Shown piece after piece: positions 8,661 to 16,227 of a stretch of 64,000 nucleotides of DNA. The translations under genes and the position numbers were made by a program. Numbering within the stretch: the stretch's first letter is position 1; every line of letters begins with the position of its first letter. Source of the DNA: Desulfarculus sp. Lineage in GTDB: Bacteria > Desulfobacterota > Desulfarculia > Desulfarculales > Desulfarculaceae. The stretch lies in contig QZKP01000041.1 in NCBI GenBank assembly GCA_003605055.1, positions 1-64,000 on the forward strand. The letters are read 5' to 3'. Under the pieces are notes generated by a model, which saw only the letters and a list, made by a program, of their open reading frames with translations, did not search any database and had not been told where the DNA came from.

Positions 8661-9770
8661 ATGCCGGCGGCTACGGCCATATCCAAAGAAGAATTTGCCG
8701 CCCGGCTGGACCGGGTGCAGCAGGCCATGGGCCAGCGCGGCCTGGACGGCCTGGTGGTCCTGGGCACCTTTCCGGAGCAGGAGGGACACGTGGCCTACCT
8801 CTCCGGCTTCCGGCAGGCCTATCCCAAGGTCCTGGGTTGCGGCGGGGCCGGGCACCACGCCTTGGTCCTGGCCCGGGAGGGCCTGGCCACGCTGGTCTCG
8901 CCCACGGGCTACCAGAGCCAGGCCCTGGTCAACCTGGAGGGCGTGCGCCTGGGGCCGGACCTGGCCTTGGAGCTGGCCACGGCCCTGCGCGACAAGGGTC
9001 TGGCCGCCGGCAAGGTGGGGGTGGCGGGCTGGAGTCTGACGCCAGTGGAGACCTGGCGGGCGGTAGAGAAGGCCCTGCCCAAGGCCGTCTTCGAGCCCGT
9101 TGACGATCTGCTGCAGGGCCTGCGCGGGACCAAGAGCCCGTCCGAGATCGCCTTGCTGACTCGCGCCGCCCAGGTGGGCGCGGCCGCGGCGGCCGCCGGC
9201 CTGGCCGCCGCCCAACCGGGGATCAGCGAGGCCCGGGTGGAGGCGGCCATGCGCCAGGCGGCCACGGAGGCCGGGGCCGAGCTGGTGGCCCGGGTGGGGG
9301 TGCAGGGCGGCCCCAGCCTGCGGCCGCGGGGCTGGCCGCCGGTGACCGGCCGCGCCTTAGAGGACGGTGATCTCCTTCAGGTGGAGATAGCCGGCTGGGC
9401 CGGCGGCTACGGGTTTTCCGCGGCCCGGGTGCAGGCGGTGGGCTCGGCCAGCGCCGAGCAGGAGGCGCACCTGGCGCACCTGGCCGAGGCGGTGGAGTGG
9501 ATGCGGGAATCCTTGCAGCCCCGTAAGCCGGTGGGCTACGTCATGACCGTGCACCGCGAGCAGCGCATTATGCCCGCGGCCCACGGCATCGGCCTGGACA
9601 TCTTCGAGTACCCCTGGATCCTGCCCGGGCCCGGGCCCAAGAAGCATCAGGTGCCGCCGGGCAGCGTGCTGTGCGTGGAGCCAATCATGACCAACACCCG
9701 CTTCGGGTCCGTGTCCATCAAGCGGACGGTCCTGGTGGACGAGGACGGCCCCCGGTTTTTAGATGAATAA
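8661..9770 (+). CDS. M24-family (creatinase/aminopeptidase P fold) protein lacking metal ligands
   Basis: This 369-residue protein has the two-part layout of M24 proteins: an N-terminal creatinase-like domain (about 1-135) and a C-terminal pita-bread domain. The usual metal ligands are mostly lost. The D-x-G...SD pattern reads VEIAGWAGGYGFSAARV, and the last Glu motif reads SIKRTVLVDEDG with Lys-Arg in place of Glu-Asp. The His of AHGIGLDIFEYP and the Glu of CVEPIM remain. This suggests a metal-independent hydrolase like creatinase, or a non-peptidase. ATG 8661 is preferred to the GTG at 8655 because GGGGAGG lies nine bases before it. It is cotranscribed with the flavoprotein pair and overlaps the next frame. 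Confidence 0.82.
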   Translation: MPAATAISKEEFAARLDRVQQAMGQRGLDGLVVLGTFPEQEGHVAYLSGFRQAYPKVLGCGGAGHHALVLAREGLATLVSPTGYQSQALVNLEGVRLGPDLALELATALRDKGLAAGKVGVAGWSLTPVETWRAVEKALPKAVFEPVDDLLQGLRGTKSPSEIALLTRAAQVGAAAAAAGLAAAQPGISEARVEAAMRQAATEAGAELVARVGVQGGPSLRPRGWPPVTGRALEDGDLLQVEIAGWAGGYGFSAARVQAVGSASAEQEAHLAHLAEAVEWMRESLQPRKPVGYVMTVHREQRIMPAAHGIGLDIFEYPWILPGPGPKKHQVPPGSVLCVEPIMTNTRFGSVSIKRTVLVDEDGPRFLDE

Positions 9771-9819
9771 GGCTGACACCGGCCCGGAGGCCGCGCCCGC
9801 GCGGCCAGGAGTGAGAGAC

Positions 9820-10290
9820 ATGGGAGCTGATCTTAGCCAGATGCCGACCCTGCTCAGGCGGGAGATCGAGGCCCGTATCGCCGGGCCCCTGCTGGAGGCC
9901 TTCATGGAGGAGTTCGGCCGCGAAAAGACCCTGGCAGTGGCCTCCAGGGTGATAGAGAGGCTGGCACGGGAGGCCGGGGCCCAACTGGCCAAGGCCTGCG
10001 GTGGGAACACCCTGGCCCACCTGGCCCAGGGGCCCAGCCTCTCGGCCGCCGGCGGGGCGCTGGAAAAACAAGCCCTGGAGTTGAGCGAGACCACCTACAA
10101 CTACAACGTGGTGCGCTGCAAATACGCGGACATGTACCGCGAGCTGGGCCTGGCCGATCTGGGCCTGGTGCTCTCCTGCGGCCGGGACTTCGCCATGTTC
10201 GCCGGCTTCAACCCCAAGCTGAAGCTGAGGCGCAGCCAGACCATCATGGAGGGCGCGGACTACTGCGACTTCCGGCTCAGCCTGGCTTAG
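9820..10290 (+). CDS. L-2-amino-thiazoline-4-carboxylic acid hydrolase family protein
   Basis: This 156-residue helical protein resembles the Pfam family named for L-2-amino-thiazoline-4-carboxylate (ATC) hydrolase. The recognisable C-terminal part has YNVVRCKYADMYRELGLADLG, a CGRDFAMFAGFNPKLKLRRSQTIMEGADYCDFR block and conserved Cys and Asp residues. Start: an upstream ATG at 9763 overlaps the previous stop, but ATG 9820 has an AGGAG site at 9807-9811 and the preceding residues look unlike protein. In pseudomonads ATC is opened to N-carbamoyl-cysteine and then hydrolysed to cysteine. Here an M20D amidohydrolase lies upstream and a cysteine desulfidase family gene is convergent. Many members of this family have no tested function. 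Confidence 0.75.
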   Translation: MGADLSQMPTLLRREIEARIAGPLLEAFMEEFGREKTLAVASRVIERLAREAGAQLAKACGGNTLAHLAQGPSLSAAGGALEKQALELSETTYNYNVVRCKYADMYRELGLADLGLVLSCGRDFAMFAGFNPKLKLRRSQTIMEGADYCDFRLSLA

Positions 10291-10306
10291 CCGGCCGGCG
10301 CCGGCT
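10289..10306. terminator. Weak bidirectional hairpin between convergent genes
   Basis: AGCCGGC (10289-10295) pairs perfectly with GCCGGCT (10300-10306) around a 4-base loop, overlapping the stop codon of the plus-strand gene. There is no strong T-run, so termination is only suggested by position between convergent genes. Confidence 0.3.
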
Positions 10307-10329
10307 GCCCGCCTTTGGTCCGGGCGGCC

Positions 10330-11661
10330 TTAAGAATTCGGCGCCGCCGGCTGGCTGGTGAGCACCTTGTTCAGAAGTATCTGCAAGATGGTGTGGTCGG
10401 CCTCGATCATGCCCTCATTGCTCAGGGTGCCCAGGTTGGTGGCGGTCCGCTCCATGGTGGTGTCTATGATGCCGTCGGTGGGCTGCACCGTGACCCCCTG
10501 CAGGGCGAACAGTGAGGCCTGCACCGCGGTGCCGGCGGCGGTGGCCAGCTTGATGGCGCAGCCCGCCTTGGCGCCGTCGCAGACCACGCCGGCCAGGTCC
10601 TGGATCAGGTTCATGATGGCCCCGGCCATGTGCTTGATGTCACCCCCCAAGAGATAGGTCACCCCGCTGGCGGCCCCGGCCCCGGCGGCCACCGAACAGC
10701 CGCACACCGCCGAAAGCCGGCCGGTGTGGGTCTTGACGTAGGCGGTGATTATGTGGCTCAGACCGATGGCCCGCAGGATGTCCTCAGTCTCGCACTCCAC
10801 GTAGTCCTTGACCGCCCAGATGGGCAGCACCGCGGTCAGTCCATGGTTGCCGCTGCCGGCCGAGGACATGGCCGGCAGCTTGACCCCGGCCATGCGGGCG
10901 TCGGCCGCCGCCGAGGTGAGCATGCGCGCGGCCAGGATCATGTCCTTCTTGATCAGCCGCTGGCGCACCAGCCGGTCCATGGTTTTGCCTACGCCCAGGC
11001 CCGGCCCGTGCTTGAGGCCGTACTCGGCCAGGCGCAGGTTGTAGGTCACGCTCTGCTCCAAGAACTTCAGGTCCTCCTCGTCCAGCTCGTCCACCAGGTC
11101 CAGGAAGCGCTCCAGGGACTGGCTGCGCAGCCAGTCCTCCAGCCGCAGCCGGTTGTCCTGGTCCTCCGGGCCCGCGCCGGCCAGCAGGGGGCTGTCGCTC
11201 ACCGGGCGGCCGTCCAGGCGCAGGGAGATGATGTTGTCGTGCATGTGGGTGATCTCGGACTCGGCCGTGTGCGGGCCGCTGGTGACCACGGTCTTGATGC
11301 GCAGCCCCCTTTCGTCCAGCAGGTTCAGCTTCACCTTTTTGTCGCGCAGCAACCCCTGGGCCTTTTTCACCACCGGCTCGTCAATGGACTCCAGCACCTC
11401 CAGCTTGCGGGCCGGGTCGCCGCCCAGGGCGCCCAGGGCTGCAGCCAGGTCCAGGCCGAAGAGTCCGCCGGTGCCGGGGATCAGCACCGCGATGCCGTTC
11501 TTGTAGATGTTGGGGTCCACCCAGACCTCGATGGAGTCCAGGGGGCCGCCGGGCAGCAGGGAGGCCGCGGCCGCGGCCCCCAGGGCGATGGCCACCGGCT
11601 CAGTGCAACCCAGGGCCGGGGCGACCTCCATGCGCAGGATGTCTTTGACCGCGAATGTCAT
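10330..11661 (-). CDS. L-cysteine desulfidase / UPF0597 (CyuA, YhaM-like) family protein
   Basis: This 443-residue protein belongs to the oxygen-sensitive iron-sulfur family that includes archaeal L-cysteine desulfidase and bacterial CyuA, which breaks cysteine into pyruvate, ammonia and sulfide. Conserved cysteines that can hold the cluster are seen in ALGCTEPVA near the N-terminus, in VCGCSVAAGAG and in VCDGAKAGCAIKL. Other family signatures are SSAGSGNHGLTA and the C-terminal TNLGTLSNEGM. The start at 11661 follows a GAGGAA site. It is convergent with the ATC-hydrolase family gene, which would supply cysteine if the pathway inference is right. Serine dehydratase-like activity is the main alternative. 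Confidence 0.87.
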   Translation of the reverse strand: MTFAVKDILRMEVAPALGCTEPVAIALGAAAAASLLPGGPLDSIEVWVDPNIYKNGIAVLIPGTGGLFGLDLAAALGALGGDPARKLEVLESIDEPVVKKAQGLLRDKKVKLNLLDERGLRIKTVVTSGPHTAESEITHMHDNIISLRLDGRPVSDSPLLAGAGPEDQDNRLRLEDWLRSQSLERFLDLVDELDEEDLKFLEQSVTYNLRLAEYGLKHGPGLGVGKTMDRLVRQRLIKKDMILAARMLTSAAADARMAGVKLPAMSSAGSGNHGLTAVLPIWAVKDYVECETEDILRAIGLSHIITAYVKTHTGRLSAVCGCSVAAGAGAASGVTYLLGGDIKHMAGAIMNLIQDLAGVVCDGAKAGCAIKLATAAGTAVQASLFALQGVTVQPTDGIIDTTMERTATNLGTLSNEGMIEADHTILQILLNKVLTSQPAAPNS

Positions 11662-11999
11662 GGGCTATTCCTCGATCCTATTTGCGGGCAGGGCCGATTA
11701 AGTTGTCCGCGATCCCGCGCAGGGGGCATCTTGCCTGCGGGGCCCGCCTCTTTGGTCAATGTACCACTTCCCGCGCCAGGCTCTAGTTGTTTTTGGGCTG
11801 CGGGTGCGGGGAAAGCCTTGCCTGTCTAATAAAACGGCCCGCAAGACCAAGGGAAAGCGGGGGTCACTAAAGACTTCCCACCGGGTCCCGACGGCATTAT
11901 GATCTTAACCCGGCGTTCCATGGTGCCGGTCGCCGCTGCTGGCCACGGCGTCCGGGGGCTTGTCCAGACGGCCAACTAGCTAGGCATGGATGGGGATTG
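11662..11999. other. Intergenic region between divergent genes
   Basis: About 340 bases lie between the cysteine desulfidase-like gene and the cytochrome operon, which are transcribed divergently. I see one plausible plus-strand promoter (annotated separately) and no gene, RNA or long repeat. The minus-strand promoter was not identified. Confidence 0.6.
11875..11903 (+). promoter_or_regulatory. Candidate sigma-70 promoter of the cytochrome/Hdr-like operon
   Basis: TTCCCA (11875-11880) and TATGAT (11898-11903) are 17 bases apart, placing a start site near 11910, about 90 bases before the first ATG. The -10 box matches five of six consensus positions, the -35 box four of six. Confidence 0.4.
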
Positions 12000-13352
12000 A
12001 TGCAGCGGGTTTTTCATATCTTGGCCTGCGCTCTCCTGCTAGGCGTGTTTTGGGCCCTGGCCGGGTTGGCCGCAGCCGCGCCTCAGCCCGGCTGTCTGGA
12101 GTGCCACCAGGCCCCGGCCCAGGCGGCCGAGCGCGCCAAGCTGCTGGGCCCTCACGCCCAACTGGAGTGCGGCGACTGCCACCAGGGAGTGGCCGAGTAC
12201 CCGCATGAGCGGCCCTCGCTGGTCCCTTGCCTGAGCTGCCACACCCCGCACTCCGAGGCCCAGATCGCCGATGTGCATGCGGGCGTGAGCTGCCAGGCCT
12301 GCCACTTCGCCGGACTGACGCCGCTGCGCGCCAAGCCGGGCGGCCCGGTCAGCGCCCGGCCGCCGGCCGGCAAGGAGAGCACCCTGTACGTGCATCGGCT
12401 GGTGGACGCGCCCCATTCCGCCTCTTGTGGCCGCTGCCACCATCCGGGCAACCAACTGGGCGCGGCGGCTGCGGTGCTACCGGCCAAGGGCCTGCTCTGC
12501 CTGGCCTGCCACACCGCCACCCTGACCCTGCCGGACTGGCCCTCGCGCCTGGCCCTGGCCGTGCTGGTTCTGGGACTGCTGGCGGCGCTGGGCTTCTGGT
12601 TCAGCGGCACCCGGGGCGGGGCCCTGGTCCTGCCCGGCGGGAAGGGGCAGGCGGCGCATCAGGCAGCGGGCGTTGGCGTCCGGACCCGCCTGGGACGCGG
12701 CCTGGCCGCCCTGGTCCTGGACGGGCTGTTGCAGCGGCGGCTGTGGCGCTTTTCGCCCGGCCGGGGCCTGATCCACGCCCTGATCTTCTGGCCCTTGCTG
12801 CTGCGCCTGCTCTGGGCCCTGGCGGCTCTGGCCCTGAACCATTGGTGGCCGCAAGGTGCGCTCTCCCAGGCCCTGCTGCACAAGAATCAGCCGGCCACGG
12901 CCCTGTTCTTTGATCTGACCGGTCTGATCATGCTGGCCGGAGTGGCGGCCGCGGCCCTGCGCCGGCTGTACGCGCCGCCGCCAGCGGCGCCAGGGCTGCC
13001 CCGGCCGGACTGGCCGGCCCTGGCCCTGCTGGGCGGCGCGGTGCTGATGGGTTTTGTGCTGGAGGCGGCGCGCCTGGCCATGACCGGCTGGCCCGCGGGC
13101 GGCGGCTGGGCCCCGGCCGGCTGGGCCCTGAGCCGGCTGTTCAGCCCCGGACCGGCCTTGCAGGAGGCCTACGCCTGGCTTTGGTACGCCCACGTGGTGC
13201 TCTATGCCGGCTTCGTGGCCTATCTGCCCTTCAGCCGCATGTTCCATATTCTCACCGCGCCGCTGGTGCTGGCCCTGCGCGGGGCCCAGGGCCAACCGGC
13301 CCTCAGCGGCTCTTGGAACGGCCCCGCGCCGGCGGACAAGGTCCGGCGGTGA
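12000..13352 (+). CDS. Hexahaem cytochrome c fused to a NarI/DsrM-like membrane cytochrome b
   Basis: This 450-residue protein joins two redox modules. After a signal peptide (about 1-27, ending AAAA) come six CxxCH haem c motifs (CLECH, CGDCH, CLSCH, CQACH, CGRCH, CLACH) within about 150 residues, so this part is periplasmic. About five membrane helices follow; the two with His residues (LIHALIFWPLL and YAHVVLYAGFVAYLPFSRMFHI) resemble the haem b helices of NarI and DsrM. The predicted role is electron exchange between periplasmic haems and the quinone pool or the cytosolic iron-sulfur proteins encoded next. The ATG at 12000 is chosen, a TTG lies just before it. It heads the operon that includes two HdrD-like proteins, a lipoyl protein and a lipoate ligase. 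Confidence 0.88.
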   Translation: MQRVFHILACALLLGVFWALAGLAAAAPQPGCLECHQAPAQAAERAKLLGPHAQLECGDCHQGVAEYPHERPSLVPCLSCHTPHSEAQIADVHAGVSCQACHFAGLTPLRAKPGGPVSARPPAGKESTLYVHRLVDAPHSASCGRCHHPGNQLGAAAAVLPAKGLLCLACHTATLTLPDWPSRLALAVLVLGLLAALGFWFSGTRGGALVLPGGKGQAAHQAAGVGVRTRLGRGLAALVLDGLLQRRLWRFSPGRGLIHALIFWPLLLRLLWALAALALNHWWPQGALSQALLHKNQPATALFFDLTGLIMLAGVAAAALRRLYAPPPAAPGLPRPDWPALALLGGAVLMGFVLEAARLAMTGWPAGGGWAPAGWALSRLFSPGPALQEAYAWLWYAHVVLYAGFVAYLPFSRMFHILTAPLVLALRGAQGQPALSGSWNGPAPADKVRR

Positions 13353-13473
13353 GCCGCGCAAACATCGGCTTGCACCGGCCGGAGGCGGAAGCTATGCTGC
13401 TTGCCGGACCACACGGCGGCGATCCCGAGCAGGTCACTACCGTAACCCCGGCGAGACGGCCCTGGAGGAATAG

Positions 13474-14580
13474 ATGACCAAGCCCGAGCAACTGCGAATC
13501 AGCCAGGAATTCCGCGATCAGATACAGCGCTGTTCCCGCTGCGGCTTCTGCCAAGCCCACTGCCCGGTGTTCGGCTCCACCCTGCGCCCGGCCCTGAACG
13601 CCCGCGGCAAGATGCTGCTGCTCAAGGAGGTGCTGGAGGGGCGGCTGGAGCTGAACGAGGATCTGGTGGAGTCCATCTTCCAGTGCACCACCTGCGCCTC
13701 CTGCGCCACCAACTGCCCTTCGGGGGTCAACGTACCCGAGATCATCAAGGCCGCCCGCAAGGACATGGTCAGCCTGGGCACCTGCCACCCGGCCTTCGTG
13801 GGCATGAATCAGGTGCTGGAGCAATCCGACAACATCTACGGCGAGGACGAGCCGCCGGACTTCGGCCGGCCGCGCAACCAGAAGGCGCCGGTGGTCTATT
13901 TCATCGGCTGCGTGGGCGCCTATCGCGAGGACGAGGCCACCGAAGCGGCCCTGGACCTGCTGGACCATTTGCAGGTGGACTACACCCTCATAGACGAGGC
14001 CTGCTGCACCGGCGTTCTGGAGGACGTGGGCTACGACATGAAGCCCCGCCTGGTGGAGCGCAATGTAGAGGCCATCCTGGCCACCGGGGCCAAGACCATC
14101 GTCACCGGCTGCCCCTATTGCCTGCGCACCTTCACCCACAAGGAGCAATACCTGCCCCTGCGCCAGGCGGGCCTGGAAATCCTGCACCTGAGCCAGTTTC
14201 TGGCCCGGCAGGACCTGGGGCTGTCCACGGAGCAGGTGGTGACCTACCACGACCCCTGCGACCTGGGCCGGCACGCGGGAATCTACGAGGAGCCGCGGCG
14301 CACCATAAAAAGCCTCGCGCCCAACTTCGTGGAGCTGACTCACCACCATGCCGAGGCCTTGTGCTGCGGGGCCGGCGGCGGGGTGCGCGGGGCCTTCGCC
14401 AAAAACTCCCTGGAGATGGCCCGCCGGCGGCTGCGCGAGGTGGAGGAGGTGGGGGCCTCGGTGGTGCTGACCGAGTGCAACTCCTGCGCGCACAACCTGG
14501 CCAATGCCAAGCTGCGGGCGCAGAAGTTCCGGGTGCTCACCACCCCCCAGTTCCTCATGGAGCTGATCGAGGAATCCTAG
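13474..14580 (+). CDS. HdrD/DsrK-like iron-sulfur protein with CCG domains (1)
   Basis: This 368-residue cytosolic protein has two ferredoxin-type 4Fe-4S motifs (CSRCGFCQAHCPVFG and CTTCASCATNCPSGV) followed by two cysteine-rich CCG domains (CVGAY...CCTGVLED...CPYC, then DPCDLGRHAGIYEEPR...CCGAGGG...CNSCAHNL). This is the arrangement of HdrD, DsrK and glycolate/lactate oxidase iron-sulfur subunits. In HdrD the CCG domains hold the noncubane clusters that reduce a disulfide. The neighbouring membrane cytochrome resembles the DsrM side of such complexes. ATG 13474 follows GGAGGA. The downstream lipoyl protein makes a protein-bound dithiol/disulfide a candidate substrate, which is inference. Confidence 0.88.
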   Translation: MTKPEQLRISQEFRDQIQRCSRCGFCQAHCPVFGSTLRPALNARGKMLLLKEVLEGRLELNEDLVESIFQCTTCASCATNCPSGVNVPEIIKAARKDMVSLGTCHPAFVGMNQVLEQSDNIYGEDEPPDFGRPRNQKAPVVYFIGCVGAYREDEATEAALDLLDHLQVDYTLIDEACCTGVLEDVGYDMKPRLVERNVEAILATGAKTIVTGCPYCLRTFTHKEQYLPLRQAGLEILHLSQFLARQDLGLSTEQVVTYHDPCDLGRHAGIYEEPRRTIKSLAPNFVELTHHHAEALCCGAGGGVRGAFAKNSLEMARRRLREVEEVGASVVLTECNSCAHNLANAKLRAQKFRVLTTPQFLMELIEES

Positions 14581-14599
14581 ACCAGGCAAGGGACGGATT

Positions 14600-15025
14600 A
14601 TGGAGATACAGGGCTACCAATTCCCGGACGAGCTTTACTACGACCCCGAGCACTTCTGGGTGCGCGTGGAGGGCAACGAGTTGGTCATGGGCATGGATGA
14701 CTTTGCCCAGAAGATGGCCGGCGAGATCGTCTTTGTGCAATTGCCCGAGGAGGGCAAGAAGCTGGTCAAGGGCAAGAAGCTGGCCAAGGTGGAGAGCGGC
14801 AAGTGGCTGGGCAAGGTGCTCAGCCCGGTGGACGGCACCCTCCTGGCGGTGAACGAAGCCCTGGAGACCAACCCCGGCCTGATCAACCAGGACTGCTACG
14901 GAGCGGGCTGGATGTACCGCCTCCAGGCCGATGATGTGGGACAGGTGCGGGGCCTCCTGCACGGACGCCAGGCCGTGGAGGAGTGGGTGCTGGCGGAGAT
15001 CGCCAAGCACGCCCAGGAGGCCTGA
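14600..15025 (+). CDS. GcvH-like lipoyl carrier protein (LbpA-type candidate)
   Basis: This 141-residue protein matches the H-protein fold. The lipoylation site is clear: VESGKWLGKVLSPVDGTLL, with Lys in the hairpin turn where GcvH has ESVKA. The N-terminal FPDELYYDPEHFWVRVEG and C-terminal GAGWMYRLQADD segments are H-protein-like. No gcvT or gcvP is present nearby. It is instead flanked by two HdrD-like proteins and a lipoate-protein ligase, with 19 and 7 bases to its neighbours. This parallels the lipoate-binding proteins of the sHdr sulfur-oxidation system, so it probably carries a lipoyl dithiol or bound sulfur compound for the Hdr-like proteins. Confidence 0.86.
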   Translation: MEIQGYQFPDELYYDPEHFWVRVEGNELVMGMDDFAQKMAGEIVFVQLPEEGKKLVKGKKLAKVESGKWLGKVLSPVDGTLLAVNEALETNPGLINQDCYGAGWMYRLQADDVGQVRGLLHGRQAVEEWVLAEIAKHAQEA

Positions 15026-15032
15026 GCCCCCG

Positions 15033-16220
15033 GTGGCCCGGCTACCCTACAGCCCGCGCCAGCTCCTGGAGATGCAGGCCTGCACCTCCTGCCGGGCCTG
15101 CGCCGAGGTCTGCCCGGCGGTGCGGGCCTCGGGCGAGGCCGGCGTCTCCGGGGTGCAGCGCCTGGCCTGGCAGCGGCGGGCCTGCCAGGCCGCCAGCCCC
15201 TGGACGCGCTGGCTGCCCGGCCGCCGCGCCCCCCGGCCCGAGCAGTGGGCCCGGTTCGCCCCCAGCGTGTACCGCTGCACCCTCTGCGGCAACTGCGCCG
15301 AGGTCTGCCCCTCGGGCATCGGCCTCAAGGACCTCTGGCTGGCCCTGCGCCAGGACCTGGCGGCCCGCGGCGTGCAGCCGGAGAAGACGAGCCTGATCCA
15401 GAACAACCTGGCCAGTTGCCACAACGTCTTTGCCGAGGACCAGGAGGACCGCTGCGAGTGGGTGGAGGACATGGATGAGCCGCCGGCCCACGGCTTTGTC
15501 AAGCCCCGGGCCGAGGTGGTGTACTTCACCGGCTGCGTGGCCTCCTTTTATCCCCTGGCCCAACAAATACCCATTGCCCTGGCCGAGGTTTTTCAGGCCG
15601 CCGGGGTGGACTTCACCCTCCTGGGCGAGGATGAGTGGTGCTGCGGCTTCCCCCTGCTGGGGGCGGGCATGTTGAGCCAGGCCCAGGAGCTGATGGCGCA
15701 CAATCTGGAAATGGTGCGCGCCAAGGGCGCCCGGCAGGTGGTCTTCGCCTGCCCCTCCTGCTACATGATGTGGCGCGAGCACTACCCCACGGACCTGAAG
15801 CTGATCCACGAGACCCAGTTCCTGGAGCGGCTTTTACTGGAGGGCCGGCTGCCGCTCAAGGAGCGGGAGCTGAGCGTCACCTACCACGACCCCTGCGATC
15901 TGGGCCGCGGGGCCCGCGTCTTCGACGAGCCCCGCCGGGTGCTGGCCGCCCTGCCCGGGGTGCGTCTGATTGAGATGGCCGAGAGCCGCCAGTCTTGCCA
16001 GTGCTGCGGCGGCGGGGGCAACCTGGAGATGATCGACCCGGCGCTGAACGCCGAGATCGCCCGCCGCAAGATAGAGCAGGTGCAGGCCACCGGGGCCCAG
16101 GCCGTGGTCTCGGCCTGCCAGCAGTGCCTGCGCACCATGGCCACCCACATCCGCCGCCACAAGCTGCCCATCCAGGTGCTGGACATCGCCCAACTGGTGC
16201 GCCGGCACCTGGAGGCCTGA
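15033..16220 (+). CDS. HdrD/DsrK-like iron-sulfur protein with CCG domains (2)
   Basis: This 395-residue protein is a paralogue in layout of the protein two genes upstream. It has 4Fe-4S motifs CTSCRACAEVCP and CTLCGNCAEVCPSGI, then CCG domains with CVASF...WCCGFPLLGAG...CPSCYMMW and DPCDLGRGARVFDEPRR...CQCCGGGGNLEM...CQQCLRTM. The first ferredoxin motif follows within 20 residues of the GTG start at 15033, which has AGGAGG 12 bases before it. The stretch between the two ferredoxin motifs is longer than in the first paralogue. It lies 7 bases after the lipoyl protein and 7 before the ligase, which implies coupled translation. The role is probably disulfide or lipoyl redox chemistry with the upstream cytochrome. 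Confidence 0.87.
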   Translation: MARLPYSPRQLLEMQACTSCRACAEVCPAVRASGEAGVSGVQRLAWQRRACQAASPWTRWLPGRRAPRPEQWARFAPSVYRCTLCGNCAEVCPSGIGLKDLWLALRQDLAARGVQPEKTSLIQNNLASCHNVFAEDQEDRCEWVEDMDEPPAHGFVKPRAEVVYFTGCVASFYPLAQQIPIALAEVFQAAGVDFTLLGEDEWCCGFPLLGAGMLSQAQELMAHNLEMVRAKGARQVVFACPSCYMMWREHYPTDLKLIHETQFLERLLLEGRLPLKERELSVTYHDPCDLGRGARVFDEPRRVLAALPGVRLIEMAESRQSCQCCGGGGNLEMIDPALNAEIARRKIEQVQATGAQAVVSACQQCLRTMATHIRRHKLPIQVLDIAQLVRRHLEA

Positions 16221-16227
16221 GGGGACG

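Noticed and set aside
14600-15025. Glycine cleavage H protein
   Set aside because: No gcvT, gcvP or lpd nearby, and the gene is embedded between HdrD-like genes with a dedicated lipoate ligase.
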